From Acetobacterium bakii (GTDB lineage: Bacteria; Bacillota; Clostridia; Eubacteriales; Eubacteriaceae), in contig NZ_LGYO01000008.1 in the NCBI RefSeq assembly GCF_001263355.1, positions 212,987 through 276,986 of the forward strand: 64,000 nucleotides of DNA. The letters run 5' to 3'. This document shows, piece by piece, positions 27,754 to 36,473 of the stretch. The notes beneath the pieces are model-generated. The model did no database searches. It was not told where the DNA came from and saw only the letters and a program-made list of their open reading frames with translations. Each line of letters begins with the position of its first letter. Within the stretch, counting starts at the first letter, position 1. The position numbers and the translations under genes were made by a program.

Positions 27754-29459
27754 TGGGAATAATTAATTTTTCAAAAGATAAATGTCGCAATTGTTATAAA
27801 TGCATTCGCAATTGCCCGATCAAGGCGATCAAGCTTAAAGATAAGCATGCTCAGATTATACCAAGCATGTGTATTGGCTGCGGAAATTGCATTAAAATTT
27901 GTCCGCACAATGCAAAAGAAATAAAAAGCGATGTTGAAACAATTAAAAAATGGTTGAAAACCGAAAAAGTCGTGTTGAGTTTGTCCGGGGTTTTTCCATC
28001 AGTTTATTATTTGGATCATCCCCGCCAGTATCTGGGAATATTGAGAAAATTAGGCTTTACCATTATTGAAGAAACTTCCATTGGAGCCGAGGCTGTTGCC
28101 AAGGCCTATGCCAGGGATTATTACAGCGATAAGAATTTTGTCATTGCATCCTCATGTGCCTCTATCAAAAATCTTATTGAAATTTATTATCCTGAGTATA
28201 TTGGGGCTCTCAGCACGGAAGTGTCACCAATGATTGCCCATGGGAAAATCCTTCGGGAAAAGTATCCTGATGCTAAAATTGTATATGCAGGTTCCTGTCT
28301 TTCAAAAAAAATGGAAGTCCTGGAAGACGAGGTCAAGGGCATTATCGATGGGGTGTTAACCTTTGATGAAATTGATACCTGGATAAAAGAAGAAAACATC
28401 ATTCCCAATACCATGGGAATTGAAGATTTTGATGCGGTGGGAAACAGTATCGGCCGTCTTTATCCAATCGTTGGCGGTCTGGCCAAAAGTAGTGTGGAAA
28501 ATCTTGACGGCAGTCGTAAAATACTCCGGATTGACGGTGTCGAGGATTGTATGCAATTTTTAGATGAAATGTGTCATTTGGATAAAAAATACTGGATTGA
28601 AATGAATGCCTGTGAAGAAGGCTGTATCAATGGTCCCGGGAATATTCATAGTCAGTTGTCAAAATATGAAAAGGTTGAAATGCTCCAAACCTATATCGAT
28701 CAGAATGTTGATAACGATTCTGAGGATAACGCTCCGAATAAAATCGATACCCGAAGGAGTTTTCGAGCACGTCCGGTTCATCACCTTGGGAATGTTCCTG
28801 AAGCAGAACTTGAGAAAATATTGGTGCAGATGTCCAAATTCAGCGAAGCGGATGAACTTAATTGTGGCACCTGCGGTTATGATACCTGCCGCGATAAAGC
28901 CCGGGCGGTGTACTGGAATATGGCTGAGATCGAGATGTGTCTGCCGTTGATATCAAGCAAAAACGAGGCGATTTCAAATCTTATTATTACGACCACACCC
29001 AATGCCATTGCTGTGCTCGATAAAAAATATCGGATCATTGAATTTAACGACGCCGCAGAACGTCTGTTTAATGTCAAACGTGAGGACGTCTTTCATTACA
29101 ATTTCATGGATGTTCTGGATTATAACCCATTTAAAAAACTGGACTTTGAAAAAGAAAATATTTATAACGGAAAAGGTCTTTATCACCGAGAAAATCGGGT
29201 GTTTATGGAGATTTTGACATATATTCCTGAGCAGGAACTCTACATGGGAATTTTCATTGATATTACTGATCAGGAAAAACAGGAGCAGGTATTTATGAAG
29301 ATGCAGGAAGAAACACTGAGCATGGCCCAACGGGTTATTGACAAACAAATGCGTGTGGCTCATGAAATAGCTGGATTATTGGGAGAAACAACTGCTGAAA
29401 CTAAAGTGACCTTGACGAAGTTGCAAAAGGTTATCGGAAATCGAGGAGATGAAAGCTAA
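27753..29459 (+). CDS. Sensory-type [FeFe] hydrogenase with PAS domain
   Basis: 568 residues. Two [4Fe-4S] motifs (CRNCYKCIRNC at 11, CIGCGNCIKIC at 40), then an H-cluster domain with the ligand cysteines in SSCAS (C135), GSCLSKKME (C182) and NACEEGC (C287, C291). The usual TSCCP second cysteine, used for proton transfer, is Ala, as in putative sensory group C/D enzymes. A further Fe-S motif (C371, C374, C379, C396) and a PAS domain (about 405-520) follow. Likely senses H2 or redox state and signals to the phosphatase encoded next. Confidence 0.88.
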   Translation: MGIINFSKDKCRNCYKCIRNCPIKAIKLKDKHAQIIPSMCIGCGNCIKICPHNAKEIKSDVETIKKWLKTEKVVLSLSGVFPSVYYLDHPRQYLGILRKLGFTIIEETSIGAEAVAKAYARDYYSDKNFVIASSCASIKNLIEIYYPEYIGALSTEVSPMIAHGKILREKYPDAKIVYAGSCLSKKMEVLEDEVKGIIDGVLTFDEIDTWIKEENIIPNTMGIEDFDAVGNSIGRLYPIVGGLAKSSVENLDGSRKILRIDGVEDCMQFLDEMCHLDKKYWIEMNACEEGCINGPGNIHSQLSKYEKVEMLQTYIDQNVDNDSEDNAPNKIDTRRSFRARPVHHLGNVPEAELEKILVQMSKFSEADELNCGTCGYDTCRDKARAVYWNMAEIEMCLPLISSKNEAISNLIITTTPNAIAVLDKKYRIIEFNDAAERLFNVKREDVFHYNFMDVLDYNPFKKLDFEKENIYNGKGLYHRENRVFMEILTYIPEQELYMGIFIDITDQEKQEQVFMKMQEETLSMAQRVIDKQMRVAHEIAGLLGETTAETKVTLTKLQKVIGNRGDES

Positions 29460-30622
29460 TGCCTTTATTTATGGATATCGCCAGTGATAGTGTCAATAAG
29501 GTTCATGAAGAACTATGCGGAGATAACGTTGAGGTTCGTATAAACGATGAAAGTGTGATTGCAGTTTTAGCGGATGGTTTGGGAAGCGGGGTAAAGGCGA
29601 ATATTCTGGCAACGCTGACGTCAACCATAACCGCCACCATGCTTGAAGAAAAAATGGGGATCAAAGACGTGTTGGAAACCCTGGAAGCCACCCTGCCTAA
29701 ATGTAAGGTTCGAAATCTCGCCTATTCGACATTTACTATTGTTCAGGTTTTTCGGAATAAAACAGCTTATATTGTTGAATTTGACAATCCGCCACTAGTT
29801 TTTATAAGAGATGGGGAGATTATTCAACTTAATCGTACTGAAGTTGAATTTCAGGGGAAAGCAGTTTATGAAACATCAATGGAAATTGAAAAAGGCGATA
29901 TTATGGCATTCTTCAGTGATGGAGTTATTCATGCCGGGGTTGGAAACTTTATGAATTTCGGCTGGGAATGGGAGCAGGCTGCAGATTATTTGCTGGCTCG
30001 CTCATATGAAGGTAAATCAGCAAAGGATATGTCAATGGCTCTTGTTGATGTCTGCAATAACTTGTATGGCGAAGAACCAGGCGATGATACAACAGCTGTT
30101 GTTATCAAAGCCCAGGAGCACAAGTATGTGACTTTGTTTTCAGGACCGCCTCTTGATAAAGAAAAGGATTCTGAAATAAAAAGAATTTTGGACAAAGCAA
30201 GAGGGATTAAAATTGTCTGCGGAGGAACCGCCGGGAATATTGTGGCCAGAGAGTATGGTGAAGAAATAAAAATTGATCTCTCGACAATGTCTAAAAAGGT
30301 CCCGCCCATTGGACGTATGGATAGTATCGATTTAGTAACCGAAGGGGTGCTGACCATTCGGGAAACTCTGAAACTAATCGAAGACTATGTTCATAACCGT
30401 AGTGGTCGTGAAATTTTCGAACAAAATAATGGGGCATCGATGCTGGCAAATTATTTAATCAATGAGTGTAATACCATTGATATCATCATGGGAAATTCCA
30501 TTAATCCGGATCATCAGAACCCTGATTTTCCAGAAGAACTGACCATAAAATGGAAGGTCACTCAAAAACTCATCGACATGCTCCATTATTTTAACAAGGA
30601 TGTCAATATTGTATATGTTTAA
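29459..30622 (+). CDS. SpoIIE-type PP2C serine phosphatase
   Basis: 387 residues. VLADGLGSGVKANILATL at about 35-52 and DIMAFFSDGVIHAG carry metal-binding Asp residues, and GDDTTAVVIK closes the PP2C domain near 215. A C-terminal region of about 170 residues follows (IVCGGTAGNIVAREYG), as in phosphatases paired with sensory hydrogenases. Overlaps the hydrogenase stop in TAATG. Output of the three-gene H2/redox signalling unit; its phosphoprotein target is not in the window. Confidence 0.87.
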   Translation: MPLFMDIASDSVNKVHEELCGDNVEVRINDESVIAVLADGLGSGVKANILATLTSTITATMLEEKMGIKDVLETLEATLPKCKVRNLAYSTFTIVQVFRNKTAYIVEFDNPPLVFIRDGEIIQLNRTEVEFQGKAVYETSMEIEKGDIMAFFSDGVIHAGVGNFMNFGWEWEQAADYLLARSYEGKSAKDMSMALVDVCNNLYGEEPGDDTTAVVIKAQEHKYVTLFSGPPLDKEKDSEIKRILDKARGIKIVCGGTAGNIVAREYGEEIKIDLSTMSKKVPPIGRMDSIDLVTEGVLTIRETLKLIEDYVHNRSGREIFEQNNGASMLANYLINECNTIDIIMGNSINPDHQNPDFPEELTIKWKVTQKLIDMLHYFNKDVNIVYV

Positions 30623-30629
30623 ATAAAAA

Positions 30630-30671
30630 AGAAAACCTGCCCGGGTTGCAAGGGCAGGTCTTCTTTTTTTT
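30630..30671 (+). terminator. Terminator of the sensory hydrogenase operon
   Basis: ACCTGCCC and GGGCAGGT with flanking GAA/TTC pairs, then a run of eight T. Confidence 0.92.
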
Positions 30672-30750
30672 ATCTATTTTCCGAGGAGAAAATCGACTTG
30701 TCAATTAATTACCCAGGGATTTTCAGATTAAACATAAATTAAAATCTTTT

Positions 30751-32082
30751 TTATATTTTTTTTAAAACCCCAAAGCGGTAATAAATGTAACCGGCAAAAA
30801 AGGCCGTGAAACAGATGGCGATGTATAATAAAAAAAGCGGGCTTTGAAAGCCTCCTGAAAAAATAATCAGTGATCCGATGGAGGCGAAAATCGGACAGAT
30901 CAGGCCACGAAAAATACTTTTGATTTCTTTGTTTCGCCATAAGACAAAGACCTTATAATAGAGTGCCAAATATAAAAGGTAACTGGTAACAATGGCTATT
31001 TCTGAAACATCTGAATTTGGTAACAAAAGATATTTTTGGGTAAAATAATGAAGAACCAACCAAAATGCTACAACACCCATGGCGAAAAATGCCGAGTTTA
31101 TTGGAAAGTTTGATTTTTTTGAAATCCGGGCTAATCTTTCTGAGCCGGGAAGCATATGATCCAGGGCCAAGGCAAAAGGCATACGGGTCATACCCATGAT
31201 CAGACCGTTTAAAGTGCCCAGAACTGAAATGAAGACAAAGAGCATGATGATTTTTGCACCACCGGGACCAAAAATCATGTTTGCGGCAAAATCAAGATGA
31301 GCATCACCCATCTCCATAATTTTTGCTGGTCCGATTAGGTTGGAGATCCCCACAAAGTAGATGATATACAGAATCAATATAAAAAGTGGACTGATGGTCA
31401 GGGCCAAAGGAAGGTTTCGCTTGCTGTTTTTAATTTCGTAGGCCAATGAAGTAGAAATAATCCAGCCATCAAAAGAAAAAGCAATTGGAGCAATGGCTCC
31501 AATCCAGGCAGTTGAGGTAATCTGCGAAATTGCTTCATTGGTGAAGTAAGTCTCACTTCCGCCATAAAGCAGTCCTGCCACGCCAATGATGACAAGAGGA
31601 ATCAATTTAATAATCATGGCGCCATTTTGGAAATAGCCGCCCAGTCGGGCGGAGAGAATGTTGGTAATAAAAAGTACCAACAAGCATCCGATGCCAGTGA
31701 GAATCTGGATTTCCAGAGTTTGCTCGATATTAAATAAAATACAAAAATAAATACCGGACACCCAGGCTAAAATGGCGGTAATGCTGGGCAAATAAATAAA
31801 GGTTTGGAACCAACCATAGGCACAGCCCATGGTTGGACTGATGAATTCTTTGGCGTAGGTCAGAATTCCACCAGGATTGTCGGTTCGAGCGGCCAGTTCA
31901 GCAATGGTTAGGCAACCAAAAACAATACTGATGGCGGCAACAGTGAAGATCATTACCCCCAGAAATACGTTTCCGTTGGTAGCAATAAGGATGTTATCAC
32001 TTCTGAAAAAAATACCGGATCCCACAACGATGCCGACAATTAAGGCAATGGCTGTGAACAGGCTGTATTTTGGTTGTTTCAT
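30751..32082 (-). CDS. APC-family amino acid permease
   Basis: 443 residues with about 12 helices. GIVVGSGIFFRSDNI at about 16-30 is the conserved first-helix motif, and SFDGWIISTSLAYEIKNSKRNLP is the helix-6 region with its following loop. It resembles the LAT/SteT-like exchanger branch. Substrate not determinable. It starts 28 nt downstream of upp on the same strand, so the two may be co-transcribed, as uracil genes often are with transporters. Confidence 0.85.
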   Translation of the reverse strand: MKQPKYSLFTAIALIVGIVVGSGIFFRSDNILIATNGNVFLGVMIFTVAAISIVFGCLTIAELAARTDNPGGILTYAKEFISPTMGCAYGWFQTFIYLPSITAILAWVSGIYFCILFNIEQTLEIQILTGIGCLLVLFITNILSARLGGYFQNGAMIIKLIPLVIIGVAGLLYGGSETYFTNEAISQITSTAWIGAIAPIAFSFDGWIISTSLAYEIKNSKRNLPLALTISPLFILILYIIYFVGISNLIGPAKIMEMGDAHLDFAANMIFGPGGAKIIMLFVFISVLGTLNGLIMGMTRMPFALALDHMLPGSERLARISKKSNFPINSAFFAMGVVAFWLVLHYFTQKYLLLPNSDVSEIAIVTSYLLYLALYYKVFVLWRNKEIKSIFRGLICPIFASIGSLIIFSGGFQSPLFLLYIAICFTAFFAGYIYYRFGVLKKI

Positions 32083-32110
32083 GTCCGAACCTCCAATTCA
32101 AGAGTCAATA

Positions 32111-32740
32111 TTATTTTGTTCCAAAGAGGCGGTCGCCGGCATCTCCTAATCCCGGGACAATGTAAGCATGCTCATTAAGGCGGTCATCAATGGCAGCACA
32201 AAAAATAGGAATTTCGGGATAGGCGGCGGTCACTGCTTTAAGGCCTTCAGGGCAGGCAAGAATGTGAACAACTTTAATGTTCTTACATCCGGCATCTTTC
32301 AGAATTTTGATGGTATAAATCACAGAAACACCGGTAGCCAGCATGGGGTCAACAATAATGGCTTCGCGTTCACTGATGTCGGTGGGAAGTTTTTTATAGT
32401 ATTCTACAGCTTTTAGGGTTTCGGGATCGCGGTAAAGTCCAACATGGCCAATTTTTGCTTTTGGAATAATGTTGGTAAAGCCCTCAACCATACCTAAACC
32501 GGCTCTAAGAATCGGAACGATAACCACATCTTTTTCAGCTAGAACCTTTTGAGTGGTTTTACAAATCGGGGTTTCAATGTCGACATCTTTTAATGGAAAG
32601 TGTTTCGTAACTTCCCACGCCATAAGGCTCGATAGTTCTTTGACCAATTCTCTGAATTCCCGAGATGGGGTTTCCATTTTTCTTAAATGGGTTAATTTGT
32701 GGGCCACTAGTGGATGATCCACAACAGTTACATTTTGCAT
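32111..32740 (-). CDS. upp: Uracil phosphoribosyltransferase
   Basis: Salvages uracil with PRPP to UMP. 209 residues, the standard length. Starts MQNVTVVDHPLVAHKLTHLR; the PRPP-binding loop is IIVDPMLATGVS at about 128-139, and IVPGLGDAGDRLFGT forms the uracil-binding C terminus. AAAGGAG precedes the ATG. Confidence 0.97.
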   Translation of the reverse strand: MQNVTVVDHPLVAHKLTHLRKMETPSREFRELVKELSSLMAWEVTKHFPLKDVDIETPICKTTQKVLAEKDVVIVPILRAGLGMVEGFTNIIPKAKIGHVGLYRDPETLKAVEYYKKLPTDISEREAIIVDPMLATGVSVIYTIKILKDAGCKNIKVVHILACPEGLKAVTAAYPEIPIFCAAIDDRLNEHAYIVPGLGDAGDRLFGTK

Positions 32741-32820
32741 TATAGTCTCCTTTTAATTGTTCTTAGTTTAATAATACGATAAGAGGCGCTATTATTCTAC
32801 AATTTTTTAAGAATAATTTG

Positions 32821-32848
32821 TTGACAGTTCAAAAATAAGGGTTAAAAT
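32821..32848 (+). promoter_or_regulatory. Promoter of the glutaredoxin gene
   Basis: TTGACA at 32,821-32,826, 16-nt spacer, TAAAAT at 32,843-32,848. Confidence 0.6.
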
Positions 32849-32897
32849 GTAGTAATACCATTTTATTTAGTAATGATTAAGATAAGAAAGGTCAGAT

Positions 32898-33152
32898 ATG
32901 AAAAAAGAAATTAAATTATATACTTGGGCGCATTGTCCCTATTGTAAGAGTGCAGTAAGACTTCTTGATGATAGGGGTATAAAATATACAAATATTGATA
33001 TTCACAATAATATTGAAATGCGGCGAAAGTTACAAGAGGAAACCAATCATTATACGGTACCATTCATCTTTATAGGTGATAAATTTATTGGCGGCTATTC
33101 CGAGCTGAGAGAACTTGATTTTAGCGGAGACTTAAAAAAAGAATTGGAATAG
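32898..33152 (+). CDS. Glutaredoxin
   Basis: 84 residues with the dithiol active site CPYC at 13-16, the cis-Pro loop TVPFIF and the GGYSEL glutathione-binding motif: a GrxC-like protein. 14 nt before the PC4-like gene, with which it shares a terminator. Confidence 0.9.
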   Translation: MKKEIKLYTWAHCPYCKSAVRLLDDRGIKYTNIDIHNNIEMRRKLQEETNHYTVPFIFIGDKFIGGYSELRELDFSGDLKKELE

Positions 33153-33166
33153 AAAAGGAGATAGAT

Positions 33167-33388
33167 ATGGCGGCAATTACGTTTAAAATTGTGGAAGAAG
33201 TTGGAGTTTTAAGTGAATTACCCAGCGGCTGGCAAAAAGAATTGAATTTAGTGAGCTGGAATGAACGCGATCCTAAATATGATTTGAGAGACTGGAATGC
33301 GGATCACGAAAAAATGCGAAAAGGAATCACCCTCACTGCGGATGAGCTTGCCCAATTGCGGGACATCCTCAATGGCATGGAACTTTAA
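33167..33388 (+). CDS. YdbC-family PC4-like ssDNA-binding protein
   Basis: 73 residues. WQKELNLVSWNERDPKYDLRDWN matches the bacterial YdbC family with a PC4 (p15 transcriptional coactivator) fold, known for single-stranded DNA binding. AAGGAG lies upstream. The role in bacteria is unsettled. Confidence 0.8.
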   Translation: MAAITFKIVEEVGVLSELPSGWQKELNLVSWNERDPKYDLRDWNADHEKMRKGITLTADELAQLRDILNGMEL

Positions 33389-33394
33389 AAGTTA

Positions 33395-33435
33395 AAAAAG
33401 CGTATTTCACTTTGAGTGGAATACGCTTTTTTTTA
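33395..33435. terminator. Bidirectional terminator between the PC4-like gene and mogA
   Basis: AAAAAAGCGTATTTCACT and AGTGGAATACGCTTTTTTTT form a long stem with A-run and T-run on opposite sides; it serves both convergent genes. Confidence 0.88.
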
Positions 33436-33939
33436 TAATTTAATGGGTTCGGCACATTCCGCGGAACCTGAACTTAAGAGCATGTCAAGGCCATGATCCA
33501 GAGCCGGTAAAATAGCTTCCAGGTTTTCTTTAACAGCCTTGGGGCTTCCGGGCAGGTTAACAATCAGGGTTTGGCCGCGGATTCCCGCAGCGCTGCGACT
33601 GAGCATCGCTTTTGGGGTAATTTGCAGGCTGTGATAGCGCATGGCTTCAGGGATTCCCGGAGCAAGTCGATGGCAAACGGCGATGGTTGCTTCAGGGGTC
33701 CAGTCCCGATTGGAAAAGCCGGTACCGCCGGTGGTTAGGATGAGATCAAGTTTGTCCTCATCAGCCCAGGCAATGAGGGCAGCCTTGATGGTGTCAACAT
33801 CATCAGGAAGAATGATTGTTTTCACAACCTCATAAACACCGATAGTCTCGAGCATGGTTTGGATCATCGGGCCGCTCTTATCTTCGCGAAGGCCCTTGGA
33901 TCCCTTGTCACTTAAGGTAATAATTCCAGTTCGATACAT
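33433..33939 (-). CDS. mogA: Molybdopterin adenylyltransferase / MoaB-like protein
   Basis: 168 residues from the ATG at 33,939, with AAGGAG upstream; longer in-frame extensions overlap the thiF-like gene and are not credible. GIITLSDKGSKGLREDKSGPMI is the family start; TTGGTGFSNRDWTPEAT is the molybdopterin-binding motif, and NLPGSPKAVKENL follows. Adenylates molybdopterin before metal insertion by MoeA. Couples with the upstream thiF-like gene 10 nt away. Confidence 0.92.
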   Translation of the reverse strand: MYRTGIITLSDKGSKGLREDKSGPMIQTMLETIGVYEVVKTIILPDDVDTIKAALIAWADEDKLDLILTTGGTGFSNRDWTPEATIAVCHRLAPGIPEAMRYHSLQITPKAMLSRSAAGIRGQTLIVNLPGSPKAVKENLEAILPALDHGLDMLLSSGSAECAEPIKL

Positions 33940-33949
33940 TTTTTTCTCC

Positions 33950-34624
33950 TTATACATTAAATGTAAAAAAATCGTTGGACAGTAAATCAATATATAAAAG
34001 TTTGTTTCGGAGGATGTCTTCTTTTTTGGTGATAACCTTAAGACATTCCGATACTTGCAGAGAAGCTGCCAATGCCGGAGTAAAAGCCGGGTTTCCAAGT
34101 GACTTCGAATCATATTCCGTTTCACTGGAATACAACCGACTCAGGGTATCATCCTCTGGAAATACGGTGGTGACCTGGGCAAACCAGCCTCCGATGGCAC
34201 CATGAATCAGAGGGATTTTTTTTTCCTTGCACAGACTCTGCAGAATTAACCGGGATGGAACGTTATCCAGGGCATCAATTACAATCTGAGAATCACCAAT
34301 CAGGGCCAGACCGTTTTCTTCATGGATAAACATATGATGATAATCGGTTTTAACATTTTTATTGATTGCCTTGACCCGGGCCGCTGCGGTCTTTGCTTTG
34401 GAATCACCCAAATTTTTTTCGGTGGAAAAGAGTTGTCGATTAAGATTGGATTCTTCAAAGACATCTCCGTCAATGAGTGTTAGGGAACCGATGCCTACTC
34501 GCGCAAGCATTTCAATGATATAACCACCTAAACCGCCACAGCCAACTACACAAACCGACGTATTTTGGATGCGTTCAAAGTCTTTAGCAGAAAAAGCCGG
34601 AAAGTTGCGTTCATAACGTAACAC
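33950..34624 (-). CDS. ThiF/MoeB-family E1-like adenylyltransferase
   Basis: 224 residues. ATP-binding GCGGLGGYIIEMLARVGIG at about 29-47, LIDGDVFEESNLNRQLFS and VIDALDNVPSR are the E1-like signatures. The CxxC zinc pairs of MoeB/ThiF are absent and the protein is short, so it belongs to the HesA/MoeB-like short branch. By context it probably adenylates the molybdopterin synthase small subunit, but a ThiS-type or other sulfur carrier is possible. Confidence 0.85.
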   Translation of the reverse strand: MLRYERNFPAFSAKDFERIQNTSVCVVGCGGLGGYIIEMLARVGIGSLTLIDGDVFEESNLNRQLFSTEKNLGDSKAKTAAARVKAINKNVKTDYHHMFIHEENGLALIGDSQIVIDALDNVPSRLILQSLCKEKKIPLIHGAIGGWFAQVTTVFPEDDTLSRLYSSETEYDSKSLGNPAFTPALAASLQVSECLKVITKKEDILRNKLLYIDLLSNDFFTFNV

Positions 34625-34688
34625 AATAATCGCCTCCTTTTGTACAGTATAACAATTTTTAATGAATAATTAAAGAAAGTAATTCATA

Positions 34689-34717
34689 TTGTTTTTTATT
34701 AAGAAAGTCGTTAGAAT
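34689..34717 (+). promoter_or_regulatory. Candidate promoter of the small membrane protein gene
   Basis: TTGTTT at 34,689-34,694, 17-nt spacer and TAGAAT at 34,712-34,717. Confidence 0.45.
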
Positions 34718-34743
34718 AGAAGTATAGGAAAAGTGAGGAAAAA

Positions 34744-34944
34744 ATGAAGCAACGATTTATGGTAACAGGCAGTTTAATTTTATTGATAATTTTTACTTTG
34801 AGTGACAGTGTTGTGGGTGAAGATTTGATACCCATTGGCACCCTGTCACCGGACGACAGTTTCATTGTTAAACTAGGTACCTTTTTATTCATCACAGCAG
34901 TGCTGTTGTTTCTACTCCAATGGCGACGAAATAAAAAACAATAA
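34744..34944 (+). CDS. Small membrane protein of unknown function
   Basis: 66 residues with two hydrophobic segments (about 7-24 and 45-60) around a polar GEDLIPIGTLSPDDS loop, and a basic RRNKKQ end. Has an SD (GTGAGG) and a possible promoter. Not recognised. Confidence 0.6.
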   Translation: MKQRFMVTGSLILLIIFTLSDSVVGEDLIPIGTLSPDDSFIVKLGTFLFITAVLLFLLQWRRNKKQ

Positions 34945-35006
34945 TGAGGTAATTGTAGAATTCAAAAAACAGACAGCGAAGCTCAGGTCACTATGGCAAT
35001 TATCTA
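34944..35006. repeat. Decayed copy 3 of the palindromic repeat
   Basis: GGTAATTGTAGAATT...CAGCGAAGCTCAGGTCA...GGCAATTATC lines up with the compact copy at 13,231, keeping the outer AATTG/CAATT arms and the CAGCGAAGC core but with several changes. Confidence 0.5.
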
Positions 35007-35032
35007 AAAAAACACAGAATCGGAGGAAGAAA

Positions 35033-36256
35033 TTGGAACTTTTACAAGTTAAAACAATAGATGAGATGAAAAAAATCATCAGAGACACATTTGGAAATCT
35101 TAAATTAGCGACAGAAAAAATTTCCATCAATAACGGGCTTGGTCGGGTTCTGGGGACAGATATTGTCTCCGCAATGAATGTTCCCCATTTTAATCGTTCG
35201 GTGGTGGATGGATACGCAGTCAAACTGACGGATATTCAGGGGGCTTCCAGTGCCATTCCGGGCTTTCTGCGAATCACCGGTGAGGTTGATATGGGAAAGG
35301 AAACCCACCTTTTGTTAAACCAGGGTGAAACCATTTATGTTCCAACCGGCGGCATGGTTCCAGTAGGAACCGAGGCCATGGTGATGATTGAATACACTGA
35401 AAAACTGGGGGATCATGATCTGGCCATTTATCGCAATGCCGGTGCCAATGAAAATATGATGCTTGTTGGGGATGATATTAAAATTGGAGAAGTGGCTTTT
35501 GAAAAAAATCATTTGCTGAGACCCCAGGATATTGGCGTTCTTTCTGCACTGGGGTATCTTGAGGTTGATGTTCTGAAATTGCCCAGGGTTACCATTATTT
35601 CCACCGGAGACGAAATCATCCGTCCGGGCGAAGTCCCCAAGCCCGGTGAAGTTATCGACATTAATACTCCGGCCTTGGGAGCAGTCACCCAACGCCTTGG
35701 GGCTTTGATGATTTCCATGAGCTATGCCAGGGATGATGCTGGTGTGATTCAAAAGGCAGTTGAGGCGGCGCTGATAAATTCAGACATGGTGGTGCTGTCA
35801 GGCGGCAGTTCCATGGGGGAAAAGGATTATACGGTTAAGGTTATTGACGTTCTGGGGAAGGTGCTTTTCCATGGATTGTCAATAAAGCCTGGGAAGCCAA
35901 CAATTTTAGGCGTGGTGGATGGAAAACCAGTGGTGGGGCTTCCCGGACAGCCGGCTTCAGCTATTATTGTTTACATGATTATGCTCAGAGAATTTATGAC
36001 GGTTTTTTATGGTCAGGATCACTTTAAATATCAGACCGTCCAAGGAACATTAATGGAAAATGTTCATGCAGCTCCCGGGCGGAGAACTTTTCAAACCGTG
36101 GCTATAAAAGATTCAGACGGATCAATCGAGGTACGGCCGACCCATGGAAAATCAGGCATGATCACGCTATTGTCGTACTCAGACGGATACATTGAAATCA
36201 CTGAAAATGAAGAAGGCAAAAACGCCGGGAATTTTGTTAAAGTCACCTTATTTTAA
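35033..36256 (+). CDS. moeA: Molybdopterin molybdotransferase
   Basis: Inserts molybdate or tungstate into adenylated molybdopterin. 407 residues starting at TTG 35,033 after CGGAGGAAG. MoeA domains in order: N-terminal domain with PHFNRSVVDGYAV and GETIYVPTGGMVPVGTEAMV; the MoCF domain with VLSGGSSMGEKDY and FHGLSIKPGKPTILG; C-terminal domain from about 330. First of two MoeA-type genes in tandem; a second gene with a PBP domain follows, as in anaerobes that handle both Mo and W. Confidence 0.93.
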   Translation: MELLQVKTIDEMKKIIRDTFGNLKLATEKISINNGLGRVLGTDIVSAMNVPHFNRSVVDGYAVKLTDIQGASSAIPGFLRITGEVDMGKETHLLLNQGETIYVPTGGMVPVGTEAMVMIEYTEKLGDHDLAIYRNAGANENMMLVGDDIKIGEVAFEKNHLLRPQDIGVLSALGYLEVDVLKLPRVTIISTGDEIIRPGEVPKPGEVIDINTPALGAVTQRLGALMISMSYARDDAGVIQKAVEAALINSDMVVLSGGSSMGEKDYTVKVIDVLGKVLFHGLSIKPGKPTILGVVDGKPVVGLPGQPASAIIVYMIMLREFMTVFYGQDHFKYQTVQGTLMENVHAAPGRRTFQTVAIKDSDGSIEVRPTHGKSGMITLLSYSDGYIEITENEEGKNAGNFVKVTLF

Positions 36257-36310
36257 TAAGTGATGCCGTTCAAAATAAATTAAAAAGCAGTAATTGCTGA
36301 GCGTCTATTT

Positions 36311-36416
36311 CGTACTGTCGGTTTATGTGAAATAATTTTTCCACTCTCCGTCGGACACGATGGGAGATGTTCGTGAAGACGTTACAAAATTGTTTATAAA
36401 CCGACAGCTCGTATCG
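36311..36416. repeat. Palindromic intergenic repeat, copy 4
   Basis: CTGTCGGTTTAT (36,315-36,326) and ATAAACCGACAG (36,396-36,407) are perfect 12-bp inverted repeats. The enclosed module is about three quarters identical, by hand alignment, to the reverse complement of 8,545-8,622. It lies between moeA and the moeA-PBP gene; an ORF extension running through it is not translated as gene. Confidence 0.7.
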
Positions 36417-36473
36417 CGTTTTATTTGTGAATATTTCGAAGTTAATTTAAGGCTTAGAAGAAATGGAGCTAAA

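Noticed and set aside
33940..34125. Longer N terminus for mogA
   Set aside because: It would be read through most of the 3' end of the thiF-like gene in another frame; the ATG at 33,939 has its own SD.
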